64,000 nucleotides of DNA, from the NCBI GenBank assembly GCA_963724805.1, contig CAVRWA010000014.1:1612001-1676000 (forward strand). Direction: 5' to 3'. Positions 48,420 through 57,599 of this stretch are shown one piece after another; the first letter of the stretch is position 1; every line of letters starts with the position of its first letter. A model generated the notes under the pieces. The model did not search any database. It was not told the DNA's origin and worked only from the letters and a program-made list of their open reading frames with translations. Source of the DNA: CAVQZA01 sp963724805 (GTDB taxonomy: Bacteria > Actinomycetota > Thermoleophilia > Gaiellales > Gaiellaceae). Made by a program: the position numbers and the translations under genes.

Positions 48420-49691
48420 ATGACGACGGCGACCCCGAAGGCCGCGGGCGTCCCGGCGACCTTCGGGTGGCGGCTGCCCTGGGTGCTCGGGCTGGGCGCG
48501 TTCGGGCTCGCGTTCTCCATCACGACCACGGCCGCGTACCTGCCGCCCCTGCTCGGCCGCTTCACGGACTCTCGCACCATGATCGCGGCCGTCCTCGCAG
48601 CGGAAGGCATCTTCGCGCTCACGCTCCCCGTCGTGATCGGGCCCTGGAGCGACACGTTTCACACGCCGCTCGGCCGGCGGCGCCCGTTCATGCTCGCCGC
48701 GCTCGGGCCGATGGGCTTCTGCCTCGCGCTGATGGCGTTCATGCCGAGTCTCTGGACGACGACCCTGATCGTGCTCGCGTTCTTCTTCGCGTACTACGTC
48801 TACGAGCCGCCCTATCGCGGGCTCTATCCGGATCTGCTGCCTCCGTCGGCCTACGGGCGCTCCCAGGGCATCCAGCACGTCCTGCGCGGGCTCGCGCTCG
48901 GGCTTGCGCTCGTCGGCGGCGGTTTCCTCTTCCACGTCTGGCAGCCCGCGCCGTTCCTGATCGCCGCGTTCGTGACCACGCTCGCGTGCGGCGCGGCGAT
49001 CGTCTTCGTCGTGGAGGACGGCGGCCACGGCCGCGTCTTCGAGGGCGTCCGTGCCTACGTCGCGCGCAGCTGGCGCATCACGCGCGGGAACACCGACGTA
49101 CGGCGCTGGCTGGCGGCCAATGCCGCCTGGGAGGGAGCGTTCGCTGCCGAGCGGACGTTTGTCGTCCTCTACATCACGCGCGGCCTGCACCAGCCGCTCT
49201 CGACCTCCTCGGCGGTGCTCGGCACCGTCGCTGCCGGCTACATGATCGCCGCGGTCCTCTCGGGGCCGCTCGGCGACCGGGTCGGGCTCGCGCGCGTGAT
49301 CTTCGCCGCCTCGTTCGTCTACGGCGGTGGGCTGGTCGTCGCCGGCTTCGCGAGCTCGTGGCAGGACTGGTACTACGCGCTCGTCTTCCCGGTCGCGATC
49401 GCGGGCGGCGCGGTGATGACGCTTGCCTGGGGCCTGCTCTTCATCCTGATGCCGGAGGGGCAGCGGGGCGCGATCTCGGGCCTCGCGACCTGGACGAAGG
49501 GCTTCGGGCTCATCGCCGGGCCGCTGATCGCGGGCGCCCTGATCGACGTGCTCTCTCCATACCTGCCCGCCACCAACGGATACCAGATCCTCTGGCCGAT
49601 CTGCGCGGTGCCGATCCTCGCCGTGATCCCTCTCGTCTGGATGCTGATGCGCGCCGAGGCTAGAAGCAGGGTGAGCGCCCATACCGCATGA
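48420..49691 (+). CDS. MFS transporter, glycoside/cation-symporter-like
   Basis: 423 aa, about 12 membrane helices, ATG at 48420 four bases after the tetR stop, hence probably in the tetR operon. Motif after helix 2-3 is GPWSDTFHTPLGRRRPFMLAALGP, the D-x(n)-GRRRPF signature of GPH and sucrose-type MFS symporters; PPYRGLYPDLLP in helix 4-5 region also fits this group. Substrate unknown; regulation by the TetR is possible. Its end overlaps the convergent small secreted-protein gene by 32 bp. Confidence 0.87.
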   Translation: MTTATPKAAGVPATFGWRLPWVLGLGAFGLAFSITTTAAYLPPLLGRFTDSRTMIAAVLAAEGIFALTLPVVIGPWSDTFHTPLGRRRPFMLAALGPMGFCLALMAFMPSLWTTTLIVLAFFFAYYVYEPPYRGLYPDLLPPSAYGRSQGIQHVLRGLALGLALVGGGFLFHVWQPAPFLIAAFVTTLACGAAIVFVVEDGGHGRVFEGVRAYVARSWRITRGNTDVRRWLAANAAWEGAFAAERTFVVLYITRGLHQPLSTSSAVLGTVAAGYMIAAVLSGPLGDRVGLARVIFAASFVYGGGLVVAGFASSWQDWYYALVFPVAIAGGAVMTLAWGLLFILMPEGQRGAISGLATWTKGFGLIAGPLIAGALIDVLSPYLPATNGYQILWPICAVPILAVIPLVWMLMRAEARSRVSAHTA

Positions 49692-50157
49692 GCCCGAAGC
49701 CGTAGAGCTTCTGGTCGACGACGTAGAAGGCGGTGAGCGTGGCACCGCGCCTCAGGAGCAGTGACGAGTAGCCGACGCAGTTCTCGAGGGGCATCGGGCC
49801 GTACAGCTGAGTGATCTTCGCCGCCGGGTCGCCGATCGTGAGCCCCTTCGGCGTGCGCCAGCCCGGCGGTGACCAGAGCGTGAAGAGCGCTGCGGCGGTG
49901 CCCCGTCGGAACTCGACCGCGGCTCCGTGTTGGGTGAACGGCCGGTAGGTGAAGTACCAGGTCGGCGACGGGCAGCCGCGGCAGAGCCCGTAGCGCGAGC
50001 CCCAGGCCGCGCTCACCTGCGGTGCGGTCATTCCGAGCCGGAGGCCGCCCAGGCTGACGCTCGGGACCACGAGGCCTGCGCGCGGCGGTGCGCCCGCGGC
50101 GGTCGCGGCGAGCAGGAGCGCCGTGGCTGCGGTTGCGGCGAGGGCGCGCACGCTCAC
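49660..50157 (-). CDS. Secreted protein of unknown function, 165 aa
   Basis: GTG at 50157 gives MSVRALAATAATALLLAATAAGA, a signal peptide; the frame open to 50460 was rejected because it is a shadow of the cupin gene. Mature part contains LGGLRLGMTAPQVSAAWGSRYGLC, a pattern reminiscent of SmpA/OmlA-like or BLIP-like repeats (G-M-x-x-x-V-x-x-x-W-G), followed by a C-x2-C pair and a late C in LENCVGYSS and SPCF that may form disulfides. No function can be assigned. Confidence 0.65.
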   Translation of the reverse strand: MSVRALAATAATALLLAATAAGAPPRAGLVVPSVSLGGLRLGMTAPQVSAAWGSRYGLCRGCPSPTWYFTYRPFTQHGAAVEFRRGTAAALFTLWSPPGWRTPKGLTIGDPAAKITQLYGPMPLENCVGYSSLLLRRGATLTAFYVVDQKLYGFGLMRYGRSPCF

Positions 50158-50169
50158 ATACTTGCGGAC

Positions 50170-50652
50170 GTGGACGTCTTCAACCTCTTCGACGGCGGGC
50201 TCGACCACGAGCGCGCCGAGCCGGAGGGGTGGCGCTGGCGTGCGGCGATGCTCGGGCCGAAGCTCGGCGCCGCGTTGCTCGGGGCGACCCTCTACGAGCT
50301 CGAGCCGGGCGAGCGCACCTTCCCCTACCACTACGAGTGGGGCTGCGAGGAGTGGCTGCTCGTGGTCGCGGGCACGCCGACGGTGCGGACGCCCGAGGGC
50401 GAGTGCGAGCTGGCACCCGGGGATACGGTCTGCTTCCCCGAGGGGCCGGCGGGCGCGCACCTGGTCTCGAACGTGAGCGACAGCGCCGTCCGCGTCCTGA
50501 TCCTGTCGAACAAGGCTCGCCCTGCCGTGGCCGTGTACCCCGACAGCGACAAGGTCGGGATCTGGACGGACGCCGAGGACAGCGCGTTGTTCCGGCGCGG
50601 CACGAAGGTCGACTACTGGGACGGCGAGCTCGACTCTCCTAAAGGGGTCTGA
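50170..50652 (+). CDS. Cupin-domain protein
   Basis: 160 aa. GTG at 50170 (MDVFNLFDGGLDHERAEPEGWRWR). No Shine-Dalgarno; TTGCGG (50133-50138), 18-bp spacer and CATACT (50157-50162) would start a message at the GTG. Double-stranded beta-helix motifs: GERTFPYHYEWGCEEWLLVVAGTPTVRTPEGE and LAPGDTVCFPEGPAGAHLVSN, with potential metal ligands H-x-E...E and a later H. Likely sugar-binding or enzymatic cupin; reaction unknown. Confidence 0.82.
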   Translation: MDVFNLFDGGLDHERAEPEGWRWRAAMLGPKLGAALLGATLYELEPGERTFPYHYEWGCEEWLLVVAGTPTVRTPEGECELAPGDTVCFPEGPAGAHLVSNVSDSAVRVLILSNKARPAVAVYPDSDKVGIWTDAEDSALFRRGTKVDYWDGELDSPKGV

Positions 50653-50658
50653 CCCTTT
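50641..50658. terminator. Palindromic hairpin at the cupin stop
   Basis: AAAGGGGTCTGACCCTTT overlaps the TGA stop: arms AAAGGG and CCCTTT plus an inner G-T-C/G-A core, followed by TTCC. Works as a short bidirectional terminator. A second hairpin, GGTCGAGC-AG-GCTCGACC, at 50706-50723 may serve the convergent acyl-CoA dehydrogenase gene. Confidence 0.45.
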
Positions 50659-50748
50659 TCCGAGGGTTGGGAGCTTTGAGGAGGTTCGGTCGTCCGCTCT
50701 GGACGGGTCGAGCAGGCTCGACCTCGTTCGACCTCGGATCGAGGCTCG

Positions 50749-51960
50749 CTAGGCGGTCGCCAGGGCCGGGCCCCACGACACGATCGGCGACATCTCGCCC
50801 GTGTGCCCGTTCAGCCGCCTGTACCCGAGCGCGTGCTCGGCCTGCAGCATCTTGTGGATCTGCGTCGTGCCCTCGTAGATGATCGGCGCGCGCGCGTTGC
50901 GGAAGTAGCGCTCGATCCCGTACTCGGCCGAGTAGCCGTACGAGCCGAAGACCTGGATCGCCAGGTGCGCGGCCTCGAACGCCGACTCGGTCGCATGCCA
51001 CTTCGCGAGGCCGGTCTCGCGCGTGTTGCGCTTGCCCTGGTCCTTCATCCACGCGGCCTGCAGCACGAGCAGCTTCGAGGTCTCGTAGCCGAGCACCATC
51101 TTCGCGATCATGTCCTGGACGAGCTGGTAGCGGCCGATCTCCTGGCCGAAGGTCTCGCGTTCGCGCGCGTAGGCGGTGCAGCGCTCGAGACAGGCGCGGA
51201 TCACGCCGACCGCGCCCGCGGCGACGGTGAAGCGGCCCTGGTCGAGCGAGTGCATCGCGATCTCGAAGCCCTGCCCCTCCTCGCCGAGGAGGTTCTCGGC
51301 CGGAATCTCGACGTTCTCGAAGAAGAGCTCGCCGGTCGAGCCGGCCCAGACGCCGAGCTTGTTCTCGGTGTCGGCCGTGGTCACCCCGGGCCAGGTGCGC
51401 TCGACGATGAACGCGGACATGCCCTTGTGCCCCGCCGAGGGGTCGGTCTTCGCGACCACGAGCTGGTGGTCGGCGACGGATGCGTACGAGATCCAGTTCT
51501 TCTGGCCGTTCAGGACCCACGTGTCGCCCTCGCGCCGCGCGCTCGTCCGCATCGCCGCGACGTCGGAGCCCGCACCCGGCTCGGTGAGCCCGAAGCAGCC
51601 GAGCTTCTCGCCCTTCGCCTGTGGCACGAGGTAGCGCTGCTTCTGCTCCTCGGTGCCGTAGCGGAGCAGCGAGGAGGAGTTGAGGCCGACGTGAACCGAG
51701 ATCAGCGTCCGGAAGGCCGCCTCGCCGCGCTCGATCTCCTCGCACGCGAGTGCCTCGGAGACGTAGTCGAGCCCGGCGCCGCCGTACTCCTCCGGGATCA
51801 CGATGCCGAGGATCCCGAGCTCGGCCATGCCCTCGATCAGCGACATGTCGAGCTTGTGATGGATGTCGTTCTCGACCGCGACGGGGAGCACGCGCTCGTC
51901 CACGAAGGCGCGAACGGTGTCCTGGATCAGCCGTTGTTCGGCGGTGAGCTCGAGATCCAC
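50749..51960 (-). CDS. Acyl-CoA dehydrogenase
   Basis: FAD-dependent alpha,beta-desaturation of acyl-CoA, 403 aa. GTG at 51960 (MDLELTAEQRLIQDTVRAF) preferred over an upstream TTG at 52023, which would overlap the divergent promoter. Family motifs FGLTEPGAGSDVAAM, GQKNWISYASVADH (FAD), GAVGVIRACLERCTAYARERETFGQ, and IIYEGTTQIHK with the probable catalytic glutamate. Divergent from the acyl-CoA dehydrogenase pair that carries the TetR operator, which lies 64-82 bp upstream of this start. Confidence 0.94.
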   Translation of the reverse strand: MDLELTAEQRLIQDTVRAFVDERVLPVAVENDIHHKLDMSLIEGMAELGILGIVIPEEYGGAGLDYVSEALACEEIERGEAAFRTLISVHVGLNSSSLLRYGTEEQKQRYLVPQAKGEKLGCFGLTEPGAGSDVAAMRTSARREGDTWVLNGQKNWISYASVADHQLVVAKTDPSAGHKGMSAFIVERTWPGVTTADTENKLGVWAGSTGELFFENVEIPAENLLGEEGQGFEIAMHSLDQGRFTVAAGAVGVIRACLERCTAYARERETFGQEIGRYQLVQDMIAKMVLGYETSKLLVLQAAWMKDQGKRNTRETGLAKWHATESAFEAAHLAIQVFGSYGYSAEYGIERYFRNARAPIIYEGTTQIHKMLQAEHALGYRRLNGHTGEMSPIVSWGPALATA

Positions 51961-51995
51961 GAGAACGAGTCTACGGGCTCGTGCCGCCTCGTCGC

Positions 51996-52024
51996 TTGAG
52001 TCTCGCGCGTATAGCCCGTACAAT
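51996..52024 (+). promoter_or_regulatory. Promoter of the acyl-CoA dehydrogenase pair
   Basis: TTGAGT (51996-52001), exactly 17-bp spacer, TACAAT (52019-52024): the best sigma70-type promoter in the window. Predicted start site near 52031 lies inside the TetR operator, so binding would block initiation. Confidence 0.75.
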
Positions 52025-52042
52025 TGACTGACCGGTCAATCG
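52024..52042. promoter_or_regulatory. TetR-type operator, copy 2
   Basis: TTGACTGACCGGTCAATCG, identical to the site at the tetR start (47797-47815). It abuts the -10 box and covers the predicted transcription start of the dehydrogenase pair. Confidence 0.78.
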
Positions 52043-52061
52043 AACGCGGAGCGGAGACACC

Positions 52062-53233
<1,172 letters not shown>

Positions 53234-53237
<4 letters not shown>

Positions 53238-54406
53238 GCCTGGACGTATCCGTCGGGATCGGGTTCGAGCCCACGCCTGAACAGCGGGAGCTGCAGGCGC
53301 TCGCCCACGAGTTCGCCGAGCGGGAGCTGCGGCCGATCGCCGCGGAATGGGACGAGCGGGACGAGTTCCCGCCAGACCTGCTCGCGAAGGCGGCCCGGCT
53401 CGGGCTCACCTCGTACGCCGTCCCCGCCGAGTACGGCGGCGGCGGCGTCGGCGCGGTCACGGCAGCGCTGATCGCCGAGGAGCTCTCCTGGGGCTGCGCC
53501 GGGCTCGCCTCGACGATCCAGGCGACGATGTTCCTCGTCCGCCCGCTCGTCCGCTACGGCACGCAGGAGCAGCGCGACCGCTACCTCCCCCGGCTCGCGT
53601 CGGAGGACGGGTGCCTCTCGGCGATCGCGTTCACCGAGGCCCACGCGGGCTCGGACGTGGCCGCGATCAGCGCCGCCGCCCGCCGAGACGGCGACTCCTA
53701 CGTCCTGTCGGGCGAGAAGGTCTACATCACGAACGGCGGGATCGCGGAGCTGACGATCGTCTTCGCCAAGCTCGACGGCGCGATCACCGCGTTCATCGTG
53801 GAGCGGGACGACCCGGGCGTCCGCGCCGGCCGCAAGGAGCGCAAGCTCGGCCTCCGTGCCTCCTACACCGGCTCGCTCGTGCTCGACGAGGCGCGGATCC
53901 CGGCCGACCGCCTGCTCGGCGAGGAAGGACAGGGCTTCGTCGTAGCGATGGACTTCTTCGAGCTCTCGCGCCCGCAGGTGGCGGCCGCCGCCGTGGGCGT
54001 CGCGCGGGCCGCGTTCGAGACGGCGACGGCCTACGCGCGCGAGCGTGAGGCGTTCGGGAAGCCGCTCATCGCGAAGCAAGGAGTGTCGTTCAAGCTCGCG
54101 GAGATGGCGATGGAGGTCGAGGCGGCCCGCCTGCTCGTCTGGCGCGCGGCGGCGGCAATCGACGCGGGCCGCGACGCGGGCCTGCTGGGCTCCTTCGCGA
54201 AGGCCTTCGCCGCCGACACGGCGATGCGGGCCGCCACGGACGCGGTGCAGGTGCTCGGCGGCGCGGGGATCATGCGGGAGCACCCCGTCGAGAAGTGGCT
54301 GCGCGACGCGAAGGTGTTCCAGATTGTCGAGGGAACGTCCGAGATCCAGCGGCAGGTCGTCGCCACCTATCTGAGCCACGGCTGGACCGAGCGCCCGCGC
54401 GACTAG
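53234..54406 (+). CDS. Acyl-CoA dehydrogenase
   Basis: 390 aa. GTG at 53234 overlapping the previous stop (MSLDVSVGIGFEPTPEQRELQALAHEFAERELRP). Motifs FTEAHAGSDVAAISA, GEKVYITNGGIAELTIVFA, GVARAAFETATAYAREREAFGKPLIAKQG and IVEGTSEIQRQVVATYL. Paralogue of the preceding gene; the pair may act on different chain lengths or as a heteromer (speculative). Weak similarity in arrangement to FadE pairs of actinobacteria. Confidence 0.94.
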
Positions 54407-54439
54407 GCTCCTCGAAGGACCGGCTAGTATCGGTCGTCG

Positions 54440-56287
54440 GTGCAGGTCGACGCGAGAACGTCTCCGCTTCAGATTGGGCGCTCCCGGCCGCGGCGCAGGC
54501 GTTTCCTGCTCGCGAGAGGGCTGCTCGTCGTTGCCGTGCTCGCGGTCGCCGCGCTCGTCGTGGGCTTCGCCTTCGCCGGCTCTACGGGGCGGATCGCCGC
54601 AGGCGTCACGGTCGCGGGCGTCGACGTCGGCGGGATGAGCCCTGCGCAGGCGCGCGCCGAGCTGGAGCACCGCTTCTCCTCGGTCGAGCCGCAGCCGGTC
54701 ACGTTCACCGCCGCGGGCCATGCCTTCAAGATCAGCCCCGCCGAGCTCGGCGTGAAGCCCGACTGGGACGCGGCGATCGCCGAGGCGCAGGACGCCGGAA
54801 GCGGCTCCGGCCCGCTGCGCGGCTTCAAGCGCCTCGCCCTGCGCCTCTTCGGGAGCGACGTCAAGCTGCAGCCTCGCGTGTTCCAGGCTGCGCTCGTGTA
54901 CGAGCTCGACCGGCTCGCGCGCGACGTGGACGTCTCCCACAGCGACGCCTCGGTGCGGCTGCGCGGCGGGCAGCCCGTCGTCGTTCCGGGCCGCGCCGGC
55001 GCCGAGCTCGACACCAAGGCGGCCGGACCGTTGATCCTCGCGTCGCTCGTCGGCCTCCAGGAGGGATCCGTCGCGCTGCCGGTGCGCATCGATCCAGTGC
55101 GGGTGACGGCGGCGCAGCTGGCCCCGGCGGCGGCCCGAGCGCGCACCGCGCTCTCCGCACCGGTGTCGCTCTCCTACGGGCTGGCACGCTGGCGGCTGAC
55201 GCCCTCGCAGCTCGCGCCGCTGCTGGCCCTTCCGCACGACGGGTCGGCGTCGCTCGGCATCGCCGGCCCCGCGGCCGACGCCTACTTCTCGAAGCTGACA
55301 CGGCTCGTCGAGCGCGCGCCCCGCAATGCGAGCTTCGCCGTCACGGCGGCCGGCGGCATCCGCATCGTTCCCTCCAAGCCGGGCAGCATGGTCGACGTCC
55401 TCGCCTCGTCGAAGAGGCTGCTCGCGGCCGCGCTCTCACCGGTCGACCGCGTCGCACGGCTCGTCGTCGTGGAGCAGCAGGCGAAGCGGACGACGGCCGA
55501 CGCGAAGGCGATGGGGATCAGAAGCCCCGTGTCGACCTACGAGACCTACTTCGGGGGCGTCCCGAACCGGATCCACAACGTGCAGCTCGTTGCGCATCTC
55601 GTCGACGAGCAGCTGATCCGGCCGGGAGAGAACTGGTCGTTCAACGGCGCGACCGGCGAGCGCTCGGCGGCGAAGGGCTTCCTCGAAGCGCCCGTGATCA
55701 TCAACGGCGAGCTCGAGACGGGCCTCGGCGGCGGCGTCTGCCAGGTCTCGACGACGGTCTTCAACGCCGCCTTCGAGGCGGGGCTGCCGATCACGGCGCG
55801 CACCAACCACGCCCTCTACATCAGTCACTATCCGCTCGGCCGCGACGCGACCGTCAACTACCCGAACGTCGACCTGCGCCTCACCAACGACACGCGCCAC
55901 TGGCTCTACCTGCGGACGTTCGTCACCGACTCGTCGCTGCGGGTGACGCTCTACGGGACGCCCGTCCACCGCCGCGTCGAGTCCACCGCCTCGCCCCTCG
56001 TGAACACGGGGCCGATACCGGTGAAGAAGGTCAAGGACCCGACACTGCCGAAGGGCAAGACGAAGGTCGAGACGCAGGGTGCGCCGCCCCAGGCGACGAG
56101 CGTCGAGCGCAAGGTCTACGCGCCGAACGGGAAGCTGCTCTACGACAACGTGTGGCACTCGTCCTACCGCTCCACACCGACCGTGCTGCTCGTCGGCACC
56201 AAGCCGAAGCCGAAGCCGAAGCCGAAGGAGAAGCCGGGCACCGGGGCCCATCACCCCGTCGCGCCCGTGCCTACGACTCAGCAGTAG
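54440..56287 (+). CDS. VanW-family membrane-anchored protein
   Basis: 615 aa, GTG at 54440, TAGTAT -10 box nine bases upstream (leaderless). A basic N-terminus and one membrane helix (RRRRFLLARGLLVVAVLAVAALVVGFAFAG) anchor it outside the cell. Two peptidoglycan-binding-4-like repeats (VDVGGMSPAQARAELEHRF..., residues ~60-180 and a second ~180-330) precede the VanW domain (TYETYFGGVPNRIHNVQLVAHLVDEQLIRPGENWSFNGATGERSAAKGFLEAPVI..GGGVCQVSTTVFNAAFEAGL). A G5-like segment and a lysine/proline tail (KPKPKPKPKEKPG) follow. Role of VanW is unknown; envelope association is expected. Confidence 0.9.
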   Translation: MQVDARTSPLQIGRSRPRRRRFLLARGLLVVAVLAVAALVVGFAFAGSTGRIAAGVTVAGVDVGGMSPAQARAELEHRFSSVEPQPVTFTAAGHAFKISPAELGVKPDWDAAIAEAQDAGSGSGPLRGFKRLALRLFGSDVKLQPRVFQAALVYELDRLARDVDVSHSDASVRLRGGQPVVVPGRAGAELDTKAAGPLILASLVGLQEGSVALPVRIDPVRVTAAQLAPAAARARTALSAPVSLSYGLARWRLTPSQLAPLLALPHDGSASLGIAGPAADAYFSKLTRLVERAPRNASFAVTAAGGIRIVPSKPGSMVDVLASSKRLLAAALSPVDRVARLVVVEQQAKRTTADAKAMGIRSPVSTYETYFGGVPNRIHNVQLVAHLVDEQLIRPGENWSFNGATGERSAAKGFLEAPVIINGELETGLGGGVCQVSTTVFNAAFEAGLPITARTNHALYISHYPLGRDATVNYPNVDLRLTNDTRHWLYLRTFVTDSSLRVTLYGTPVHRRVESTASPLVNTGPIPVKKVKDPTLPKGKTKVETQGAPPQATSVERKVYAPNGKLLYDNVWHSSYRSTPTVLLVGTKPKPKPKPKEKPGTGAHHPVAPVPTTQQ

Positions 56288-56681
56288 CGATCGCCTCGGC
56301 GAACCACACGGGGACGCGCTTCGGGCGGAAGGTGACCGCGTCGACCGTCGCGTGGCGGGTCCAGCCGTCCGCGAGCAGCTCGCCGTCCCGCTCGATCGCG
56401 TACTCGTAGCGGAAGCGCGCGCCCTTGATCTCGGCGCAGCGCGCGTGGACCGAGACGACGTCGTCGAACCGCGCGGGTGCGTGGTAGTCGATGTGGGTCT
56501 GGGTCACGAGCGCCTCGATCCCCCGGTCGCGGATCGCCTGGTAGCCGCCGGCGTACTTCGCGAGGTAGTCGACCCGCGCGACCTCGAACCAGACGATGTA
56601 GGCGGTGTTGTGCGCGACGCCCTGCGCGTCGGTCTCAGCGAAGCGAACGCGCACCTCGGTCGAGAAGTGGAAGCCCTCCAT
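56271..56681 (-). CDS. Acyl-CoA thioesterase, YbgC/FadM type
   Basis: Hot-dog-fold thioesterase, 136 aa. ATG at 56681 gives MEGFHFSTEVRVRFAETDAQGVAHNTAYIVWFEVARVDYL, containing the RFAETDAQGVAHNTAY active-site segment with the catalytic Asp. The frame is open further to 56843 through repeat copy C, but that region is non-coding repeat. TAGAGT lies seven bases before the ATG (leaderless) inside the left arm of repeat copy C. Overlaps the VanW stop by 17 bp convergently. Confidence 0.9.
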   Translation of the reverse strand: MEGFHFSTEVRVRFAETDAQGVAHNTAYIVWFEVARVDYLAKYAGGYQAIRDRGIEALVTQTHIDYHAPARFDDVVSVHARCAEIKGARFRYEYAIERDGELLADGWTRHATVDAVTFRPKRVPVWFAEAIATAES

Positions 56682-56868
56682 CGGGTCAACTCTAGGGCGC
56701 CGCCCGGCGGGTTGCGCGCGCTCTGGCGGCGGCGAAGCGGCGCCATGCGGCGTCCTCGGTCGCGCCCATGTGGCTTCACGTGAGCGCTCCCTGCGTCCTT
56801 GCCTGGCTTGCTTCTCGCGCGCCAGAGCATCACGCCACCCCACCGGGCAGCACCCTAGAATTGATCCG
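56682..56868. repeat. Structured repeat copy C between divergent genes
   Basis: Arms 56682-56714 and 56836-56868 pair at 29 of 33 positions if G-U/A-C positions are counted as strand-specific wobbles: outer part CGGGTCAACTCTAGGG against CCCTAGAATTGATCCG, inner part CGCCGCCCGGCGGG against CCCACCGGGCAGCA. A further helix GCTCTGGCG/CGCCAGAGC follows. Core strings CGGCGCCATGCGGCGTCCTC, GTCGCGCCC and GCTCCCTGCGTCCTTGCC match copies A and B; the central hairpin is CATGTG-GCTT-CACGTG. The arms end at the two start codons and contain both -10 boxes (TAGAGT minus, TAGAAT plus). Confidence 0.82.
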
Positions 56869-57599
56869 TGTCCGACGTCGCGCGCCTAGTCGCGCTCATC
56901 CGCGAGCGACGGCCGTGCCTCGTCCTGACGGGCGCCGGCGTGTCGACCGAGAGCGGGATCCCGGACTTCCGCTCGCGGACGGGGCTCTGGGCCGAGTTCG
57001 ACCCGTACGACTACGGCTCGATCGAGTCGTTCCGCGAGAACCCGGCCCGGATCTGGGAGTTCTACGGGCCGCGGTTCGGCGTGCTCCTCGACGCGGAGCC
57101 GAACGCGGCGCACCTCGCCCTCGCGGAGCTCGAGCGGCTCGGCTTCGTCGAGGCGGTCGTGACCCAGAACATCGATCTGCTGCACGAGCGGGCGGGGAGC
57201 CGCGACGTCGTCGAGGTGCACGGCTCGATTCGCACCTCGTCGTGCCCGCGTTGCGGCGCGGTGTACCCGCTCGAGCGCGTGCTCGAGCTCCTGCCGGTCC
57301 CGCGCTGCGAGGCCTGCGAGGCGGTGCTGAAGCCCGACGTCGTGATGTTCGGCGAGCTGCTGCCCGAGTCGGCGATCGAGCGGGCGTTCGTGCTGGCGGG
57401 CCAGACACGGCTGCTGCTCGCCGTCGGCTCGTCGCTCGAGGTCTACCCGGTGGCCGGGCTGCCGGTCGAGACGCTCGAGGCGGGAGGCGACTTCGCGATC
57501 GTGAACCGGGGGCCGACGGGGCTCGACGCGCGCGCCTCGCTCAAGCTCGACGCGCCGGCGGGCGAGACGCTCGCCGCCGTGCTCGCGGAGCTCCGGTGA
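56868..57599 (+). CDS. cobB: NAD-dependent protein deacylase (Sir2 family)
   Basis: Removes acyl groups from lysines using NAD. 243 aa, GTG at 56868, leaderless (TAGAAT at 56856-56861). NAD site TGAGVSTESGIPDFRS (residues 21-36), TQNID (99-103), catalytic H118 in VHGSI, zinc cysteines C126/C129/C147/C150 (CPRCG ... CEAC), and late GSSLEVYPVAGL. The TxAG is complete and no key residue is missing. Promoter lies in repeat copy C. Four-base overlap (GTGA) with the oxidoreductase. Confidence 0.93.
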   Translation: MSDVARLVALIRERRPCLVLTGAGVSTESGIPDFRSRTGLWAEFDPYDYGSIESFRENPARIWEFYGPRFGVLLDAEPNAAHLALAELERLGFVEAVVTQNIDLLHERAGSRDVVEVHGSIRTSSCPRCGAVYPLERVLELLPVPRCEACEAVLKPDVVMFGELLPESAIERAFVLAGQTRLLLAVGSSLEVYPVAGLPVETLEAGGDFAIVNRGPTGLDARASLKLDAPAGETLAAVLAELR

